A DNA stretch of 64,000 nucleotides, from NCBI GenBank assembly GCA_002786025.1, contig NHNW01000048.1:1-64000 (forward strand), in the 5' to 3' direction. Both the position numbers and the translations under genes were made by a program. Source of the stretch: Zasmidium citrigriseum. Taxonomy: Eukaryota > Ascomycota > Dothideomycetes > Mycosphaerellales > Mycosphaerellaceae. This document shows, piece after piece, positions 10,993-21,896 of this stretch; the first letter of the stretch is position 1; every line of letters starts with the position of its first letter. The notes below the pieces were generated by a model that did not search any database, was not told where the DNA came from, and was given only the letters and a program-made list of their open reading frames with translations.

Positions 10993-12975
10993 TCACGGGT
11001 AAGGCCCCTGTCGAACCATTCCATCGCTGGTGTAGCTCGCTGCATTCGACATCGTCCCGATCTGTCCTTTCAAAGAAATCACTTCCTCTTGCAATCGACT
11101 GATGCGTAGTTCATACTCGTCCTGCATTCGGCTGAAGCGCGATTCGAGAGCGCGCACGTAGCCCCAGATATCGTCCTGGTGGACCATATCGCGCATGCTG
11201 CTTCCGGATGAGCGGCCGTGACTTGACAAACTGCCTGGATTGGAGCCTTGGGTCATGTGCTGGTTGGGCGCGTGCATGTTAGGCGGTGGCGCCCCTGGCA
11301 ATGACGTTGGCTGTCGTTGAGTCGCCGCTAGTGGTGGCAAGATGTTGTGCGGTCCGGTTTGATTCGGTGCAAACTGGGCATTACCCTGCGGCGGCGTCCT
11401 ACCGCCACCACTGTTGCGACCAAAGTGCTGTTGCTGAAACTGGGTGGTCAGACTGGTAGACCGATTACGTCCACCAGCGCTGCCATCTCCCACGCTGAGA
11501 CGGTGTTGGTCGTGAGGCTGGCCTGGTGACAGCGGCTTAGGCGATGAAGTCATCATGCCAGGCTCCGCAAACACTTGCCCAGAGCCGTAGTATCCAGCAC
11601 CTCCCATAGAAGAGCCGCCGGCTGGACTCGGCTGCCCAGACATCTCGCGCGGCGACGTGGCGGTGCTCGATCCCGGGTGTACGACCTGTGGGGGGCCCAT
11701 ACTGCCTTGCATGGCGCGTGTGGGTGCCGGCGGGTAGGTGCTCGAGTGCTGTCGATAGACTTGCCTGTTAGGATCCTGAGGAGTTTCAAGTTGCTGGCGC
11801 TTACGGTGTGGTTCGCTTATGCGTCGGCCATGCTCGTCAGTGCCATCATCGTCGTACTCGACACCGTCCATGCCTTCTGGAGCGCCGTCCGGCCCGAAGT
11901 CGTCGTCGCCACCGAAGCTCGAGCGACGTCCTGCACAACCGCCTGGGCCCTTGTTATGTCGTGCGAGTGCGTCACCACGTGCAAAGCGTCGACCGCATTT
12001 GTCGCATGTATGCGGCCGCTCGCCGGTGTGAAGCTTGGTGTGGCGTTTGAGGTCGTGCAAACGGCGGAAGCGTGCTTGGCACGTCTGGCAAACGTAGGGC
12101 TTCTCTTGACTGTGCGTGAGCAGGTGGCTTTTGAGGTTGTGATGTCGAGTGAAGTCGGTGGAACAGTATGGACATTTGTGTCGTTTGTTCGAGGAAGCAG
12201 GTGACTTGGGGCTGCCCTGACCGTAGCCGGGCAGGCTCATCCCGCGCGATGGACCACCGCCTTCTTGATCTTGCTGCGGGGGCGGGCCCGGATAGGAGAA
12301 GGAGATGGCCTTGTCGTTGGATTCGGGTACCGTCAAATTGCCATTATTTTCTTGATAGCCCTCACCTTCTGTCATCTGGGCGGGCTCGGCAACAAACTGT
12401 TGGCCTGAATTGTCGTTTGCCGTGGCTGTCATTGCGCTTGCCGCTCCTGTGCTCTCGAGAGTCCCGAAGCTGCCCAAGCTGACTGGGCTAACTTGCGCGT
12501 CACCGTCCGCTTGTGAATTATCGTCGGGCACGGAGATCTTCTCGGCAGCCTTGCGCAAAGGTTCGCTCAACTTGTCTGGGGCCGGCGCGTCACCCGGCCG
12601 ACTTATGCCGCCTCCGCCCATCAAAGACTGCACTGCCGCCACGGCGGGATTAGGGCTCGTCTGTCGCGAAGAAATTTGGTGATCGGCGTTTTGTTGTTGT
12701 TTCCTGCGCTTCATCTCAGCCATGGCAGCCGCACCAGTCAACGCAGCAGCCCTCCCGGGCGACACACGCGCCTCTGCCGACTTTGGAGAGACTTCAGCAC
12801 TGGTGTTGTCCGCCTTTTGCGCAGAGCGCGGCCGTAAAAGGTTGTTGTTGTCGAACGCGCTGGTGTTTTGCGGGAGCGAGCCGGGCGAGAGAGAATTGGG
12901 CGTTCGCGGAGCGGCCTCGAGCGAGTTGAGAGGGTCGGGGTGCGATGGAGTGGTTGCGCGCGTTGTTGTGGCCAT
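10993..12975 (-). CDS. C2H2 zinc-finger transcription factor (three fingers, C-terminal coiled coil)
   Basis: This is a putative nuclear DNA-binding regulator of 660 residues in one exon, from the ATG at 12975. Three tandem fingers occupy residues about 268-347: C268/C271-H284/H288, C296/C299-H312/H316 and C324/C327-H340 followed by C347. The third finger is therefore of C2HC type, and it ends in GGCAGRR. The linkers are TGERPH-like and SQEKPY. The flanks are long and disordered: an N-terminal Ser/Pro/Gln region with several SP sites, and an acidic patch (DDDFGPDG, EYDDDGTDEHG) after the fingers. Near residues 600-640 a heptad-rich segment (WGYVRALESRFSRMQDEYEL) is a likely coiled coil for dimerisation. 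It is not a CrzA-type finger set. The target and process are unknown. Confidence 0.88.
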   Translation of the reverse strand: MATTTRATTPSHPDPLNSLEAAPRTPNSLSPGSLPQNTSAFDNNNLLRPRSAQKADNTSAEVSPKSAEARVSPGRAAALTGAAAMAEMKRRKQQQNADHQISSRQTSPNPAVAAVQSLMGGGGISRPGDAPAPDKLSEPLRKAAEKISVPDDNSQADGDAQVSPVSLGSFGTLESTGAASAMTATANDNSGQQFVAEPAQMTEGEGYQENNGNLTVPESNDKAISFSYPGPPPQQDQEGGGPSRGMSLPGYGQGSPKSPASSNKRHKCPYCSTDFTRHHNLKSHLLTHSQEKPYVCQTCQARFRRLHDLKRHTKLHTGERPHTCDKCGRRFARGDALARHNKGPGGCAGRRSSFGGDDDFGPDGAPEGMDGVEYDDDGTDEHGRRISEPHRKRQQLETPQDPNRQVYRQHSSTYPPAPTRAMQGSMGPPQVVHPGSSTATSPREMSGQPSPAGGSSMGGAGYYGSGQVFAEPGMMTSSPKPLSPGQPHDQHRLSVGDGSAGGRNRSTSLTTQFQQQHFGRNSGGGRTPPQGNAQFAPNQTGPHNILPPLAATQRQPTSLPGAPPPNMHAPNQHMTQGSNPGSLSSHGRSSGSSMRDMVHQDDIWGYVRALESRFSRMQDEYELRISRLQEEVISLKGQIGTMSNAASYTSDGMVRQGPYP

Positions 12976-15465
12976 GTGGCTAAATCGGCATCGGATCGTT
13001 CAAAAGATGGTGGTCGAATATCTATATGGCCCAAGATGTTGTCTATGTGCAAAATCCGTCTTCAATCCACCAACTCGCGCCTGGCGCAATGTTTCGACAC
13101 AGCTCACGAGGCTGAGGGCGCATTTCACGGCGATCCAGATCGTAGCAGTCGTTGTCTGAGTGGTCGTTCGTCGGCAGTGGTGGTGCTGGTCGAAGGTGAG
13201 TGATGCTGTTCTGGACCGTCTCAACGGCTGTTTGGCTCGGCGCCAACAATGCCGACGAGATGCCTTGGTCTGGCGACAACGGGAGTGGGCGACAGTCTCC
13301 TCCTAGGTGTTGCGACAGCGCGTGGCCAGCGGCTGTGGTGTGGCAGAGACCTCGAGCGGCGAGCGTCAGCAGAACCCACTTTGCAGCAGGCTTGCGCTTC
13401 CAGGAAGACACGGACCCGACTCAGCTAGCGGTGGCGCGGCGAGCGTGGCAAGACCCGAAGAGGCGTTGATGTCGGGCTCTCTCGAACGATCGATATCTGG
13501 ATCAGTGGTATGGGTGTGAATGCGACGGGTTGGTCGTCGTTCACGCGGCGGAGACAGGGAAAGGACAGCTTCGTTCGACGCAGAGAGCACGACTGGACAG
13601 CCAGCCAGCCAGCCGGCCTTGCCTTGGACGCCGGTCGCTGCGCTGCGCCTTCCTGCCAAGCGTGTGCCGTCATAACAGGCAAGAGCAACCACCAGCTCCC
13701 CTCCATGGCTCCTGCCACCAGCCTCCGATCGGCCAGCAGCCACGCATCACTCGCTCGCTAGCCACCACCTCAGCCCGCATCATCTCATCATCACTCTCGT
13801 TCGCCAGATGTTCTTCGCCTGTTGGAAAATTCCCACCGCCACCTGACTGAAGGCCTTCCACTGGCGATGACCTCCCAGCGAGAGATTTCCGCCCGCCAGA
13901 CGTCAGCGTTGGACCACCACACATCGACGCTCTTCAACAGATCGAAGCATCGTCACCATCGCCGTGCCTGCAGCTCCTCTACTACCATCCATTGGTGGCC
14001 TCTTCGCAGGCGCATCAGCTGTGGCGGCATCAAACCTACGTCAACGCAAACTTGGCTCTCCCGGGGCCGTTGGATACGCAGTGGGCGTGCGTTGCTAGTT
14101 GCGCACAGCCAAACGCTTGATGAGGCTTGTGACGAGCCTGCCGCCCGCAAATCAACTTCAATCAACGATCAATTCGCTATCAGCAACCCTGCCGCAGCTC
14201 TCCATCTCAACCCCTCCAGCAGAGCAAGCGAGCGAGCGATCGTGGCTTCAATCCGGACATTCAACAGCGAGTCGCAGCGACAATCAATTCGGCAGATCGA
14301 AGCAAATCCGTCTCATCAGACGCGGGCAGGCATCTTCGTTGCTAGCTCGCGTGGAGATCCTCGTCATGACGCCTCACAGAAATCTCGAAAAACAGGATGC
14401 TTTCACGCCAGAGGCTTGGCGACATGTTCGGATTGAAGGCCACCCGTCTTCTTTGGGACTTTCACATCAGATCGTGCTCGCTCTGCATCGTCTAGCTCTG
14501 TACGACGAAAACAGGTTTAATGGCATATCTGCGAAGAATAGCCGTCATCATGGCATCTAGATTCGTATACCAAGAGCCGCTGTCTCACCTCGGAAACCGC
14601 GGGATACAATAACAGCGCTCACTTGGAAAATCTGAGACTACGCGGACCGAAAGGACAGCAGCCACAGCAACATTGGATGCGTTCTTGGTACGGCGGCACA
14701 AGCTTCACCTACTTCTGCACCTCGACAAGCCACATCTACACCTAATCTGAACACGTATACGTCTATTGCTAACAATCTAACCATAGAGAGACCGCGATGA
14801 CCGAAAGAGGAACATGACGACTGACGAATACGCAAGTGAGTGTTTCTAATTCGCTCTTAGATCAACCACCCGCGGTGACTTCCACGGACCCAACCTACGA
14901 CGCAAACCAATGGCGATAGACTCCTTGCTGTCGCGTGTCCATCCCAGCTGGTCTGACGCCTTCGAAGATCCATTTGAACTCTATGATGACTGAGCATGAT
15001 GAGGCAACGCTCGTGGCTCGATTTGCCTCAGGCAGTAACATGCCTCGGAGGGACGCATTGCAAGTCTCAAAATATCGAGACATCACCTATCCGCTCGCGA
15101 AGGCATGGAACTACCAGTCAAAACTGTTCAACCCATCAAAATATTTCTGGCCAATTCCTGTGCGAGCACAGCGAAGATGTAACCTGCTCTCATCTCAGAT
15201 TGGAAGGACAGCTCTCTCCGGGTCAGCATGGTACTGTATAGGCTGTGTAAGACTCCCTGGCCGACCAGTCCCTCAAGACAAAAGTGAGGATAGTCATAAA
15301 CATCTTCAGGGAGTAGTCCTAGTAGGCTCGTGGGACGACCCATGCTTCTAGGTTTCTAGGCAAAGTTTTCTAGTTGCTGAGTAACTTCACCTCGAATTGA
15401 TAACCCTCAAGGCCAAGTTACACTGCTGTCCAGGTACGTCCTCGTTCCTTTTCTTTGCTATTCCA
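12976..15465. other. 2.5-kb gene-poor upstream region
   Basis: No convincing gene lies between the zinc-finger start and the carboxylesterase stop. Open frames up to about 200 codons occur on both strands, but they are Ser/Arg-rich, mutually overlapping and without any domain. The segment next to the transcription factor is GC-rich with short CGAGCGAG-type repeats near 14220-14245. A long 5' leader and regulatory region for the transcription factor is the simplest reading. A non-coding transcript cannot be excluded. Confidence 0.4.
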
Positions 15466-17631
15466 TCACTTCCCACCCTCCAAATAATACCCAATCGAAT
15501 AATTCAACCAAGCACACTGCTCCAGATCCGGGAACACCTCCCCTCGACTCGGCCAATCCAACGCTATACTCGGACCCTCCCCTCCTGTCACACTCTCCCA
15601 CCTCCCCAATCCCTTCAACACACTCTCATACCCCCTCACCCTCAAATAGTCCACATCAGGATTTGGATCTCCCGTCCGAGCAAAAGAGGCGAAATATCCC
15701 GAGATCAGCTGCGAAGCAAGAAGATCGTCTTGATCGCGGAGAGGATTTTGGTTTCCATAGGTGAAACCTAGATCGCTGCCGTGCAGGCGGAAGTAGGGGA
15801 GGTTGGGGTTGCCGTTGGGGTAGGAGGGGGTGATGGGACCGGCGGAGAGTCCTGAGGCGCCCAAATTGTTAGGGTCGTAGCTAGTTATCATGTCAGTAGA
15901 AAGAGGAGAGGGAGGGAGGGAGGGAGGATGGACGTACCCCTGATACGTCCTGTCCATGGTGTAGTAGTAGGCTTTTGGGAAAGCTCCCGATTTGGCGCCA
16001 GCGTACACTGTTGCTTCGTCTATGCAGCGGAATGTGGTGTCTGTTGCTACGCGTTGGGAGACGTTGAACGCATCCAGAGTCAAATTCCCTGTATCGTAGA
16101 CAGGAAATAGTCCACTATCGACGATCGCCTGCGCGTAGTGTGTGCTTATGCCTAGGGACTTGACGATTCCGTCGACGAGGGATGTAGCCGGTGTCTTGGG
16201 ATACGTGGAAAACGACGCCCCATCATTCGCCGTCGTGCCGAAGATGACGGGGACGTGTGCAGTGCTGGAGTTGCGGATTGAGACGATGAGTTGTTCGGTG
16301 TTGACGAGCGTCCCGTCTTGGACTACGTAGCGCGCTACGGTTGGGAGGTTGACCAGTGTCTGGGCTGGGACGGCTTTCAAGCAGGTAATTTGTTCGTCGA
16401 TGGAGGATTGGTTACAGCCGACTGCTGTGAAGATCTGCTGTCCTGCTACGGCGTAGGATTGTGAGATGGTGTAGTAGGAACTGTACGTCGTGCCGTAGTT
16501 CCCGTTTAATCCGAGGGTCACGCCGCCACCGAGGTTGGATTGGGCGACTGCGCCTGCAATCAAGTTTTCGTTGATGACGGGTGGTGAGCCTAGGAGAGCA
16601 CGAACGGAGCCCGCGCCAGCTGATTCGCCTATAATCGTAATGCGATTTGGATCTCCACCAAAGGCAGCGATATTCTCGCGCACCCAGCGGAGAGCAGTGA
16701 TCTGGTCTCCTATCCCGAAGTTTCCTTTTGTGTCGGTGTCAGGGATGGCGAGGAAGCCTAGTGTTGAGAGACGATAGTTGATCTCGACGCCTACGATGTC
16801 TTCTCGAGAGGCTAGGTTGCCGGAGTCTTCGCCGCTGCTTGCGCTGCCTGAACCGCCCGTGAACCCGCCGCCGTGGATGGAGAAGAGGACAGGACGGAGA
16901 TTGGAGCGGGAGCCTGAGCGTGGGATGTATGGGGTTTGGATGTTGAGGAAGAGACAGTCTTCGCTGCTGGTGGTGTCGCCGGTTTGGGCGCAGGAGGACC
17001 CGTAGGTTGTTGCGTTGATCGTTTGGCCTTTCTTACTGTAGAGGTTGGAGTAAGTGAAACGGGATGGCGGGTCTGCGTAGGGGATGCCGAGGAAGCGGAA
17101 GGACTTTTGGTTGCGGAAGCCGGTGAAGGTGTTGGAGTTTGAGGAGATGGTGATCTCGTTGGAAGATGTGGCCACTGCGTTCGTGGCACCGTTTTGGTTG
17201 CTCGATTGGGTGCACAAGACTGGTAGGCGTTGCCGGCCGAAGTGTTGTCCTGGAAAGCTCAAGCCAGTAAAACGTTGATTGATCCAGACCAAACCGTCCT
17301 GGATAGTGTACTGCTGCCCTCGATGCGATTGTCCAGAGTATTCGAGGTACGCGAGGGAGTAGTAGAAGTCCGAGCTATGAGCGTGTAGTGTTGACTGGGA
17401 GATGAGAGACTCTCCAATAGCCTTGCATGCTGCCTCGCCTTCACGCTCGTTCATAGGGTCCAGTAAGATGGCCCCAACATGGTTGACGTCGTCGGATGCA
17501 TTGAGATTGTTTTGATAGAGAAGTGTGAGGGATGTCTTCGAATTGGTGAGTTGTGGAAAATGGCCTGGAAAAGCCACTGCAAGGACGGAGATGTGAAGAA
17601 GAAAAGCAAGATACGGTATGCCCAGAGACAT
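15466..17631 (-). CDS. Secreted type-B carboxylesterase/lipase
   Basis: This is an alpha/beta-hydrolase esterase of the carboxylesterase type-B family. An N-terminal signal peptide (MSLGIPYLAFLLHISVLAVA) precedes a fungal-specific N-domain of about 150 residues, then the catalytic domain. Landmarks are EDCLFLNIQ, the oxyanion-hole HGGGFTGG, the nucleophile elbow GESAGAGS, an acid in GTTANDG (Asp instead of the more usual Glu), and a His in RLHGSDLGF. The frame is open throughout (721 codons), but 15937-15881 has all the marks of a 57-nt in-phase intron (GTACGT, CTGAC branch site, TAG end). Splicing gives YQGYDPNNLG and 702 residues. A TATATA box lies 52 bp upstream. Confidence 0.9.
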   Translation of the reverse strand: MSLGIPYLAFLLHISVLAVAFPGHFPQLTNSKTSLTLLYQNNLNASDDVNHVGAILLDPMNEREGEAACKAIGESLISQSTLHAHSSDFYYSLAYLEYSGQSHRGQQYTIQDGLVWINQRFTGLSFPGQHFGRQRLPVLCTQSSNQNGATNAVATSSNEITISSNSNTFTGFRNQKSFRFLGIPYADPPSRFTYSNLYSKKGQTINATTYGSSCAQTGDTTSSEDCLFLNIQTPYIPRSGSRSNLRPVLFSIHGGGFTGGSGSASSGEDSGNLASREDIVGVEINYRLSTLGFLAIPDTDTKGNFGIGDQITALRWVRENIAAFGGDPNRITIIGESAGAGSVRALLGSPPVINENLIAGAVAQSNLGGGVTLGLNGNYGTTYSSYYTISQSYAVAGQQIFTAVGCNQSSIDEQITCLKAVPAQTLVNLPTVARYVVQDGTLVNTEQLIVSIRNSSTAHVPVIFGTTANDGASFSTYPKTPATSLVDGIVKSLGISTHYAQAIVDSGLFPVYDTGNLTLDAFNVSQRVATDTTFRCIDEATVYAGAKSGAFPKAYYYTMDRTYQGYVHPPSLPPSPLSTDMITSYDPNNLGASGLSAGPITPSYPNGNPNLPYFRLHGSDLGFTYGNQNPLRDQDDLLASQLISGYFASFARTGDPNPDVDYLRVRGYESVLKGLGRWESVTGGEGPSIALDWPSRGEVFPDLEQCAWLNYSIGYYLEGGK

Positions 17632-17682
17632 GATTGAGAGTGATCGTCCTCTTACCTAGTCTCAAGTCCAAGCGGTGATGGC

Positions 17683-17688
17683 TATATA
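17683..17688 (-). promoter_or_regulatory. TATA box of the carboxylesterase gene
   Basis: TATATA on the minus strand lies about 52 bp before the ATG at 17631. The position suits a TATA-driven, regulated secreted enzyme. The call rests on motif and spacing only. Confidence 0.45.
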
Positions 17689-18503
17689 TCAGCCCAATTC
17701 CCCTCTCCTATTGCGACTCGAACAGCCTCATGCTTCCCACCTCTACCTTTCCGCAGTCGTTCAAACTGCCGTGTGCGCTTCATCCCTTGAGCCGCGTCTT
17801 TGACCTGTCCGAACAGGAAGGTGAGGTTGTTTTTGCATTTAGCCGGTGGTCGAGATGTGTGTATTCAGCCGGCCATAGGCTAAGCCAAGCATTCAGGCGC
17901 GAAGCCATCTCTTCCTGCTCATCTCCTTCTCATTCTCGACGTCGATGATATTGGCAAGCGAGATGTTAACGTGAGGTGCAGTGGTAGACGACGGGAGAGT
18001 TGGAAATGAGATGTCATTGCCAATGGACAGGGGCTCTTAGACGCTAGTGTTATCGCGAGATATCGCCTCCACAGAGCGGCCAACCACGCTGAGTCAATTC
18101 TTTCTGACCTGGTTCAAAGAACAACTTCTTCCAAGACGCCCTGCATACTGTTCGAACGAAGAGCATTGAAGTGCACCGTTGACCTCTCATTCCTCGTGTT
18201 GGTCCTAAACCATATGTCTTGCCACTATTGCTGACCGTTTCGAGTTATCCACTCCCAGGCGCTCGGATCCGCCACGCCTGCCCGCGTGAAGCACCCTCTT
18301 TATCGGCGACCACCGACAACACCATCCACAGATAGTCTGCCATCAAGATCCACATCGCACACACTGTCTGCTTCTCCTCTCCGTTTCCTACACTCTCAAG
18401 ATCCTAATGATTCTTCGGGTTGGCCCTTTATCCCGAAGGCTACCTTGGGAGGAGTTCGGGTGAGACGAGTGGCCACATTCCATGATAAAGACATTACTTC
18501 AAA
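17689..18503. other. Divergent intergenic region between carboxylesterase and hxB
   Basis: About 0.8 kb is shared by two divergently transcribed genes. No recognisable coding sequence, repeat or RNA gene was seen. Short frames have no domain. Confidence 0.4.
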
Positions 18504-20855
18504 ATGGCGGCCAACGACATGGACCTGGACGAATATGACGCCTACATTACTGCCATGCGACAGAGGGAGTATCCTTTGCTCTCTGATGAAACGCTGTATC
18601 TCGACCATGCCGGGACGACGCTTTACAGCAAGAGCTTGATGGACCGCTTTCACGCTGAGATGCTACAGAATCTCTACCCGAACCCGCATTCTGCATCCTC
18701 ATCTGCCCAGGTTATCGAGAGTATCCGGCTACAGTGTCTGAGGTACTTCGATGCAGACCCCGAAGTGTTCGATTTGGTCTTTACGGCGAATACCACAGCT
18801 GGTATCAAGCTGGTTGCCGAATCGCTAAGGGAGACGGAAGGTGGCTTTTGGCTGGGCTATCATGTGGACTCGCATACGAGTCTCGTCGGAATTAGAGAAC
18901 TTGCTGCAAGAGGGAGCAGGTGCTTTGAGACGGATGCGGAGGTAGAGAAGTGGATTGACGAAGGACACCCTGATGAAATGACCAGACTTCTTGCATATCC
19001 CGCTCAGTCGAATATGAACGGACGCCGATTACCTCTGGACTGGATTCGAGAGTGTCGCGAACGTCGACCTGGCACCTACACCCTACTGGACGCCGCGGCT
19101 TATGCTGCCACTTCGCCTCTGCGTTTGAGCAATGTGGAAGAAGCACCGGATTTCACTGTGTTGAGCTTTACGAAGATGTTTGGTTTCCCGAATCTCGGAG
19201 CACTCATCGTGAAGAAAGATGCAGCACATGTCTTTGATCGACGGAAGTATTTCGGCGGCGGCACTGTCGATATGGTAGTGTGTCTCAAAGAGAAATGGCA
19301 TGCGTCGAAGTCGAGTTCTCTGCACGAACGCTTGGAGGACGGGACGCTACCGGTGCATAGTATCATAGCGCTCAATTGCGCGATGGAGACTTACCATCAG
19401 CTATTCAAATCCCTCGAGCACGTTGCTAATCATACTGCGGCGTTGGCGAAGCAACTCTACGATGGACTACGATCTTTACAGCATAGCAATGGATCTTCAG
19501 TCTGCAAGATCTACACGAATGAGGGATCTGCATACGAAGACGCCCAAAGGCAAGGTCCGACTGTTGCTTTCAACCTCCGCGATCGACAAGGGCGGTGGAT
19601 CAGCAACACTGAGGTTGACAAGCTGGCCTCTGTCAAGAATGTACACCTACGGACTGGAGGTCTATGCAATCCTGGCGGCATTGCCACTCAACTCGACCTG
19701 GCCCCATGGGAGATGCGCGAGAACTTTTCTGCCGGCTTCCGCTGTGGCAGCGAGAACGATATCCTCGACGGGAAACCCACTGGCATGATCCGAGTCAGTC
19801 TTGGAGCTATGAGTACCAGGAGTGATGTCGAAAGGTTCATCAACTTCATCCGGGAATTCTTCGTCGACGAGACATCTGCAACTTCTTGTCCACCTTCGCC
19901 CGTAGCCTTGAACGACTCACAAACCTCACGGTTCTACGTCGAAAGCTTGACAGTCTATCCTATCAAGAGTTGTGGTGGATGGCAAGTACCTGCTGATCAA
20001 TCCTGGGATGTTCATTCAGAAGGCCTGGCCTGGGATCGAGAGTGGTGCATTGTCAATCAAAGCAATGGCGCAGCCTTGAGCCAGAAGAACCACCCACGTA
20101 TGGCCCTCATTCGACCACGGCTGGACTTCAAAGCCGGATTGCTCAGAATCAAGGTGTCGGGTCAGACTGAAGAACTCACAGTGCCGCTTTCGAAAGATCC
20201 CAGCTACTTCGCAACTCCGGACTTTCGAAACTGCGCTGCGAGCGTTTGCGGTGATTCGATCAAGGCCAGGGTGTACACATCGCCCGACATTGCAAACTTC
20301 TTCACAAGAGCAGTGGGCGTGCCTTGTACGCTGGCGCGGTTTCCAGCTGCGAGTCAGACGTCACCTTCAGCAAGACACAGCAAAGCACATCTCAAGCCCG
20401 CTGGCAAATCGACCGGGCAGCCTCGCCCGATTCTCCTCAGTAACGAATCGCCCATACTCACAATCTCTCGATCTTCCCTCAACCGACTCAACGAGACGAT
20501 CAAAGGCAAAGGCGGCAAAGCAGCGCACCCGGCAGTCTTTCGCGCGAACATCGTTCTTGCAGAGAGCCCTCTACTTTCGCCGGGACAAGAGCAGCCGTGG
20601 GCTGAAGATGGCTGGCAAGGGATGAGAGTTGGTGGAGACGATGGTGCCTCTTTCGACTTTCTGGGCGGATGTCGACGATGTCAGATGGTCTGCGTTGATC
20701 AGGAGAGTGGAGAGAAGAATCAGGAGCCATTCGTGACTCTGGCCAAGACGAGGCGATTCAATGGGAGGGTTCTATTCGGTGTGCACACGGCACCAACAGG
20801 TGACAGTGCAACGAGCAGCAGAGTAAAGGTGGGAGATCTCGTGGAGACATGGTGA
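18504..20855 (+). CDS. hxB: Molybdenum cofactor sulfurase
   Basis: It converts oxo-MoCo to the sulfurated form needed by xanthine dehydrogenase/purine hydroxylase and aldehyde oxidase; in Aspergillus this is hxB. It is a single exon of 783 residues. The N-terminal two thirds is a class-V aminotransferase/NifS-like cysteine desulfurase: YLDHAGTTL, NPHSASSSAQ, the PLP lysine at about K224 in SFTKMFGFPNLGALIV, and the persulfide cysteine in HLRTGGLCNPGG (about C388). From about residue 490 the MOSC N-terminal barrel (VESLTVYPIKSCGGW) and the MOSC domain (ending NGRVLFGVHTAP) follow. The order and length match the eukaryotic family. Confidence 0.95.
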   Translation: MAANDMDLDEYDAYITAMRQREYPLLSDETLYLDHAGTTLYSKSLMDRFHAEMLQNLYPNPHSASSSAQVIESIRLQCLRYFDADPEVFDLVFTANTTAGIKLVAESLRETEGGFWLGYHVDSHTSLVGIRELAARGSRCFETDAEVEKWIDEGHPDEMTRLLAYPAQSNMNGRRLPLDWIRECRERRPGTYTLLDAAAYAATSPLRLSNVEEAPDFTVLSFTKMFGFPNLGALIVKKDAAHVFDRRKYFGGGTVDMVVCLKEKWHASKSSSLHERLEDGTLPVHSIIALNCAMETYHQLFKSLEHVANHTAALAKQLYDGLRSLQHSNGSSVCKIYTNEGSAYEDAQRQGPTVAFNLRDRQGRWISNTEVDKLASVKNVHLRTGGLCNPGGIATQLDLAPWEMRENFSAGFRCGSENDILDGKPTGMIRVSLGAMSTRSDVERFINFIREFFVDETSATSCPPSPVALNDSQTSRFYVESLTVYPIKSCGGWQVPADQSWDVHSEGLAWDREWCIVNQSNGAALSQKNHPRMALIRPRLDFKAGLLRIKVSGQTEELTVPLSKDPSYFATPDFRNCAASVCGDSIKARVYTSPDIANFFTRAVGVPCTLARFPAASQTSPSARHSKAHLKPAGKSTGQPRPILLSNESPILTISRSSLNRLNETIKGKGGKAAHPAVFRANIVLAESPLLSPGQEQPWAEDGWQGMRVGGDDGASFDFLGGCRRCQMVCVDQESGEKNQEPFVTLAKTRRFNGRVLFGVHTAPTGDSATSSRVKVGDLVETW

Positions 20856-21197
20856 TCATGTAAGAGTATGTTGTCGTCGATACCCGATCTAGAACCGGGC
20901 CTTATCAGTGGGTCCGGCCTCATCTTAGTCATTTATCTTGGAGATCCAGACCTCGATTAAGCCGAGCGAGCGCGAATGCAAGCCACCAGCTGTCTTCAAA
21001 TATTGTATTCACCTCAATTTACTTCTTCCTCGTGGTGCTGTCCGTCTTCACGTGCAGATGATTGGCGCCAGACCCTGAATTGACGTCGCCTCGCATCTGG
21101 AATCCCAGCTCAGCTCCAACTTCGCGTCCTTCTTCATCCTCGACCTCGACCATCACCAACTCCTCCAACACGACAACACCACAGCGCGCTCTTCAAA

Positions 21198-21896
21198 ATG
21201 GCGACCAAAAACACGTCCCCCTTCGCGACCTTCCTCATCGTCGGCCGTACGTCTCCCACTCCCCTCCCTCCACACCCTCACAACTAACACTCTACCACAG
21301 CAACCTGCTTCTTCCTCGGCATCCTCTTCGCCCTCTTCCCCTACGACTACCACGTCCTCTGGACAACCCCCACCGCCACACCCCCCTCCGGCGGCAACCC
21401 CCGCGACCCGTACTTCACACTCCAAGAAAACCACCTAAAATTCCTGCACGCCTCTCCACCCCTCATCTCCCGCATCCTGCACATCGTAATCGGCACCGGC
21501 CTCCTCGGTTTCCTCATGAAACTCTACAAACCCAGCGAAGCAAACATGCTCTTCGACGGCGCCTCCCTGGTCCTCTACATGTGCGGGATTACAGTGTACA
21601 TCGCGAATATTGTCAAGGGGTTGAGGACGGTTACGGCGGGGGCTTATGGGGGCAGTCCGTTGGGGGAGGGGGAGACGATTTTGCAGAAGCAGATGGAGGG
21701 GAGTGAGGGGGATTTTATTGGACGGGAGGATAGTTTGAGGGTGTTGGCGGCGAGTAATACGATTTTGGCGCTTGTGCTTGTGGGGGTTTTGGTGCTGCAG
21801 GCGGGGCAGTGGTATGCGCAGCGGAAGGAGGCGGAGGAGATGGAGGNGGGGGAGAAGAAGGTTGCTGGGGGGAAGGAGGGGAAGAAGAAGCAGTAG
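21198..21896 (+). CDS. SHR3: SHR3 family ER packaging chaperone for amino-acid permeases
   Basis: Shr3 is an ER membrane chaperone that helps amino-acid permeases fold and leave the ER. Exon 1 is 21198-21246 (MATKNTSPFATFLIVG) and exon 2 is 21301-21896, with a 54-nt intron (GTACGT...CACAG). The product has 214 residues. Four hydrophobic segments are visible: TCFFLGILFALFPYDYHVLW, a segment around residues 70-88, LVLYMCGITVYIANIVKGL, and ILALVLVGVLVLQAGQWY. The C-terminal tail is Lys/Glu-rich and ends KKKQ, which could act as an ER retrieval signal. Base 21847 is an N, leaving one residue undefined in this tail. A longer frame overlapping exon 1 from 21062 is a shadow. Confidence 0.9.
21847..21847. 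other. Ambiguous base (N)
   Basis: This is a single undetermined base inside the SHR3 C-terminal tail, in a run of purine-rich GGAGGNGGGGGAG. It marks an assembly or consensus problem in low-complexity sequence. Confidence 0.99.

Noticed and set aside
13530..14560. Overlapping long frames (up to 204 codons) upstream of the C2H2 gene
   Set aside because: They overlap one another in several frames, are Ser/Arg-rich and show no domain or splice logic. I treat them as chance.
21062..21706. A 214-codon Pro/Arg-rich frame over the SHR3 gene
   Set aside because: It is the shifted shadow of SHR3 exons; the SHR3 reading has membrane helices and a clean intron.
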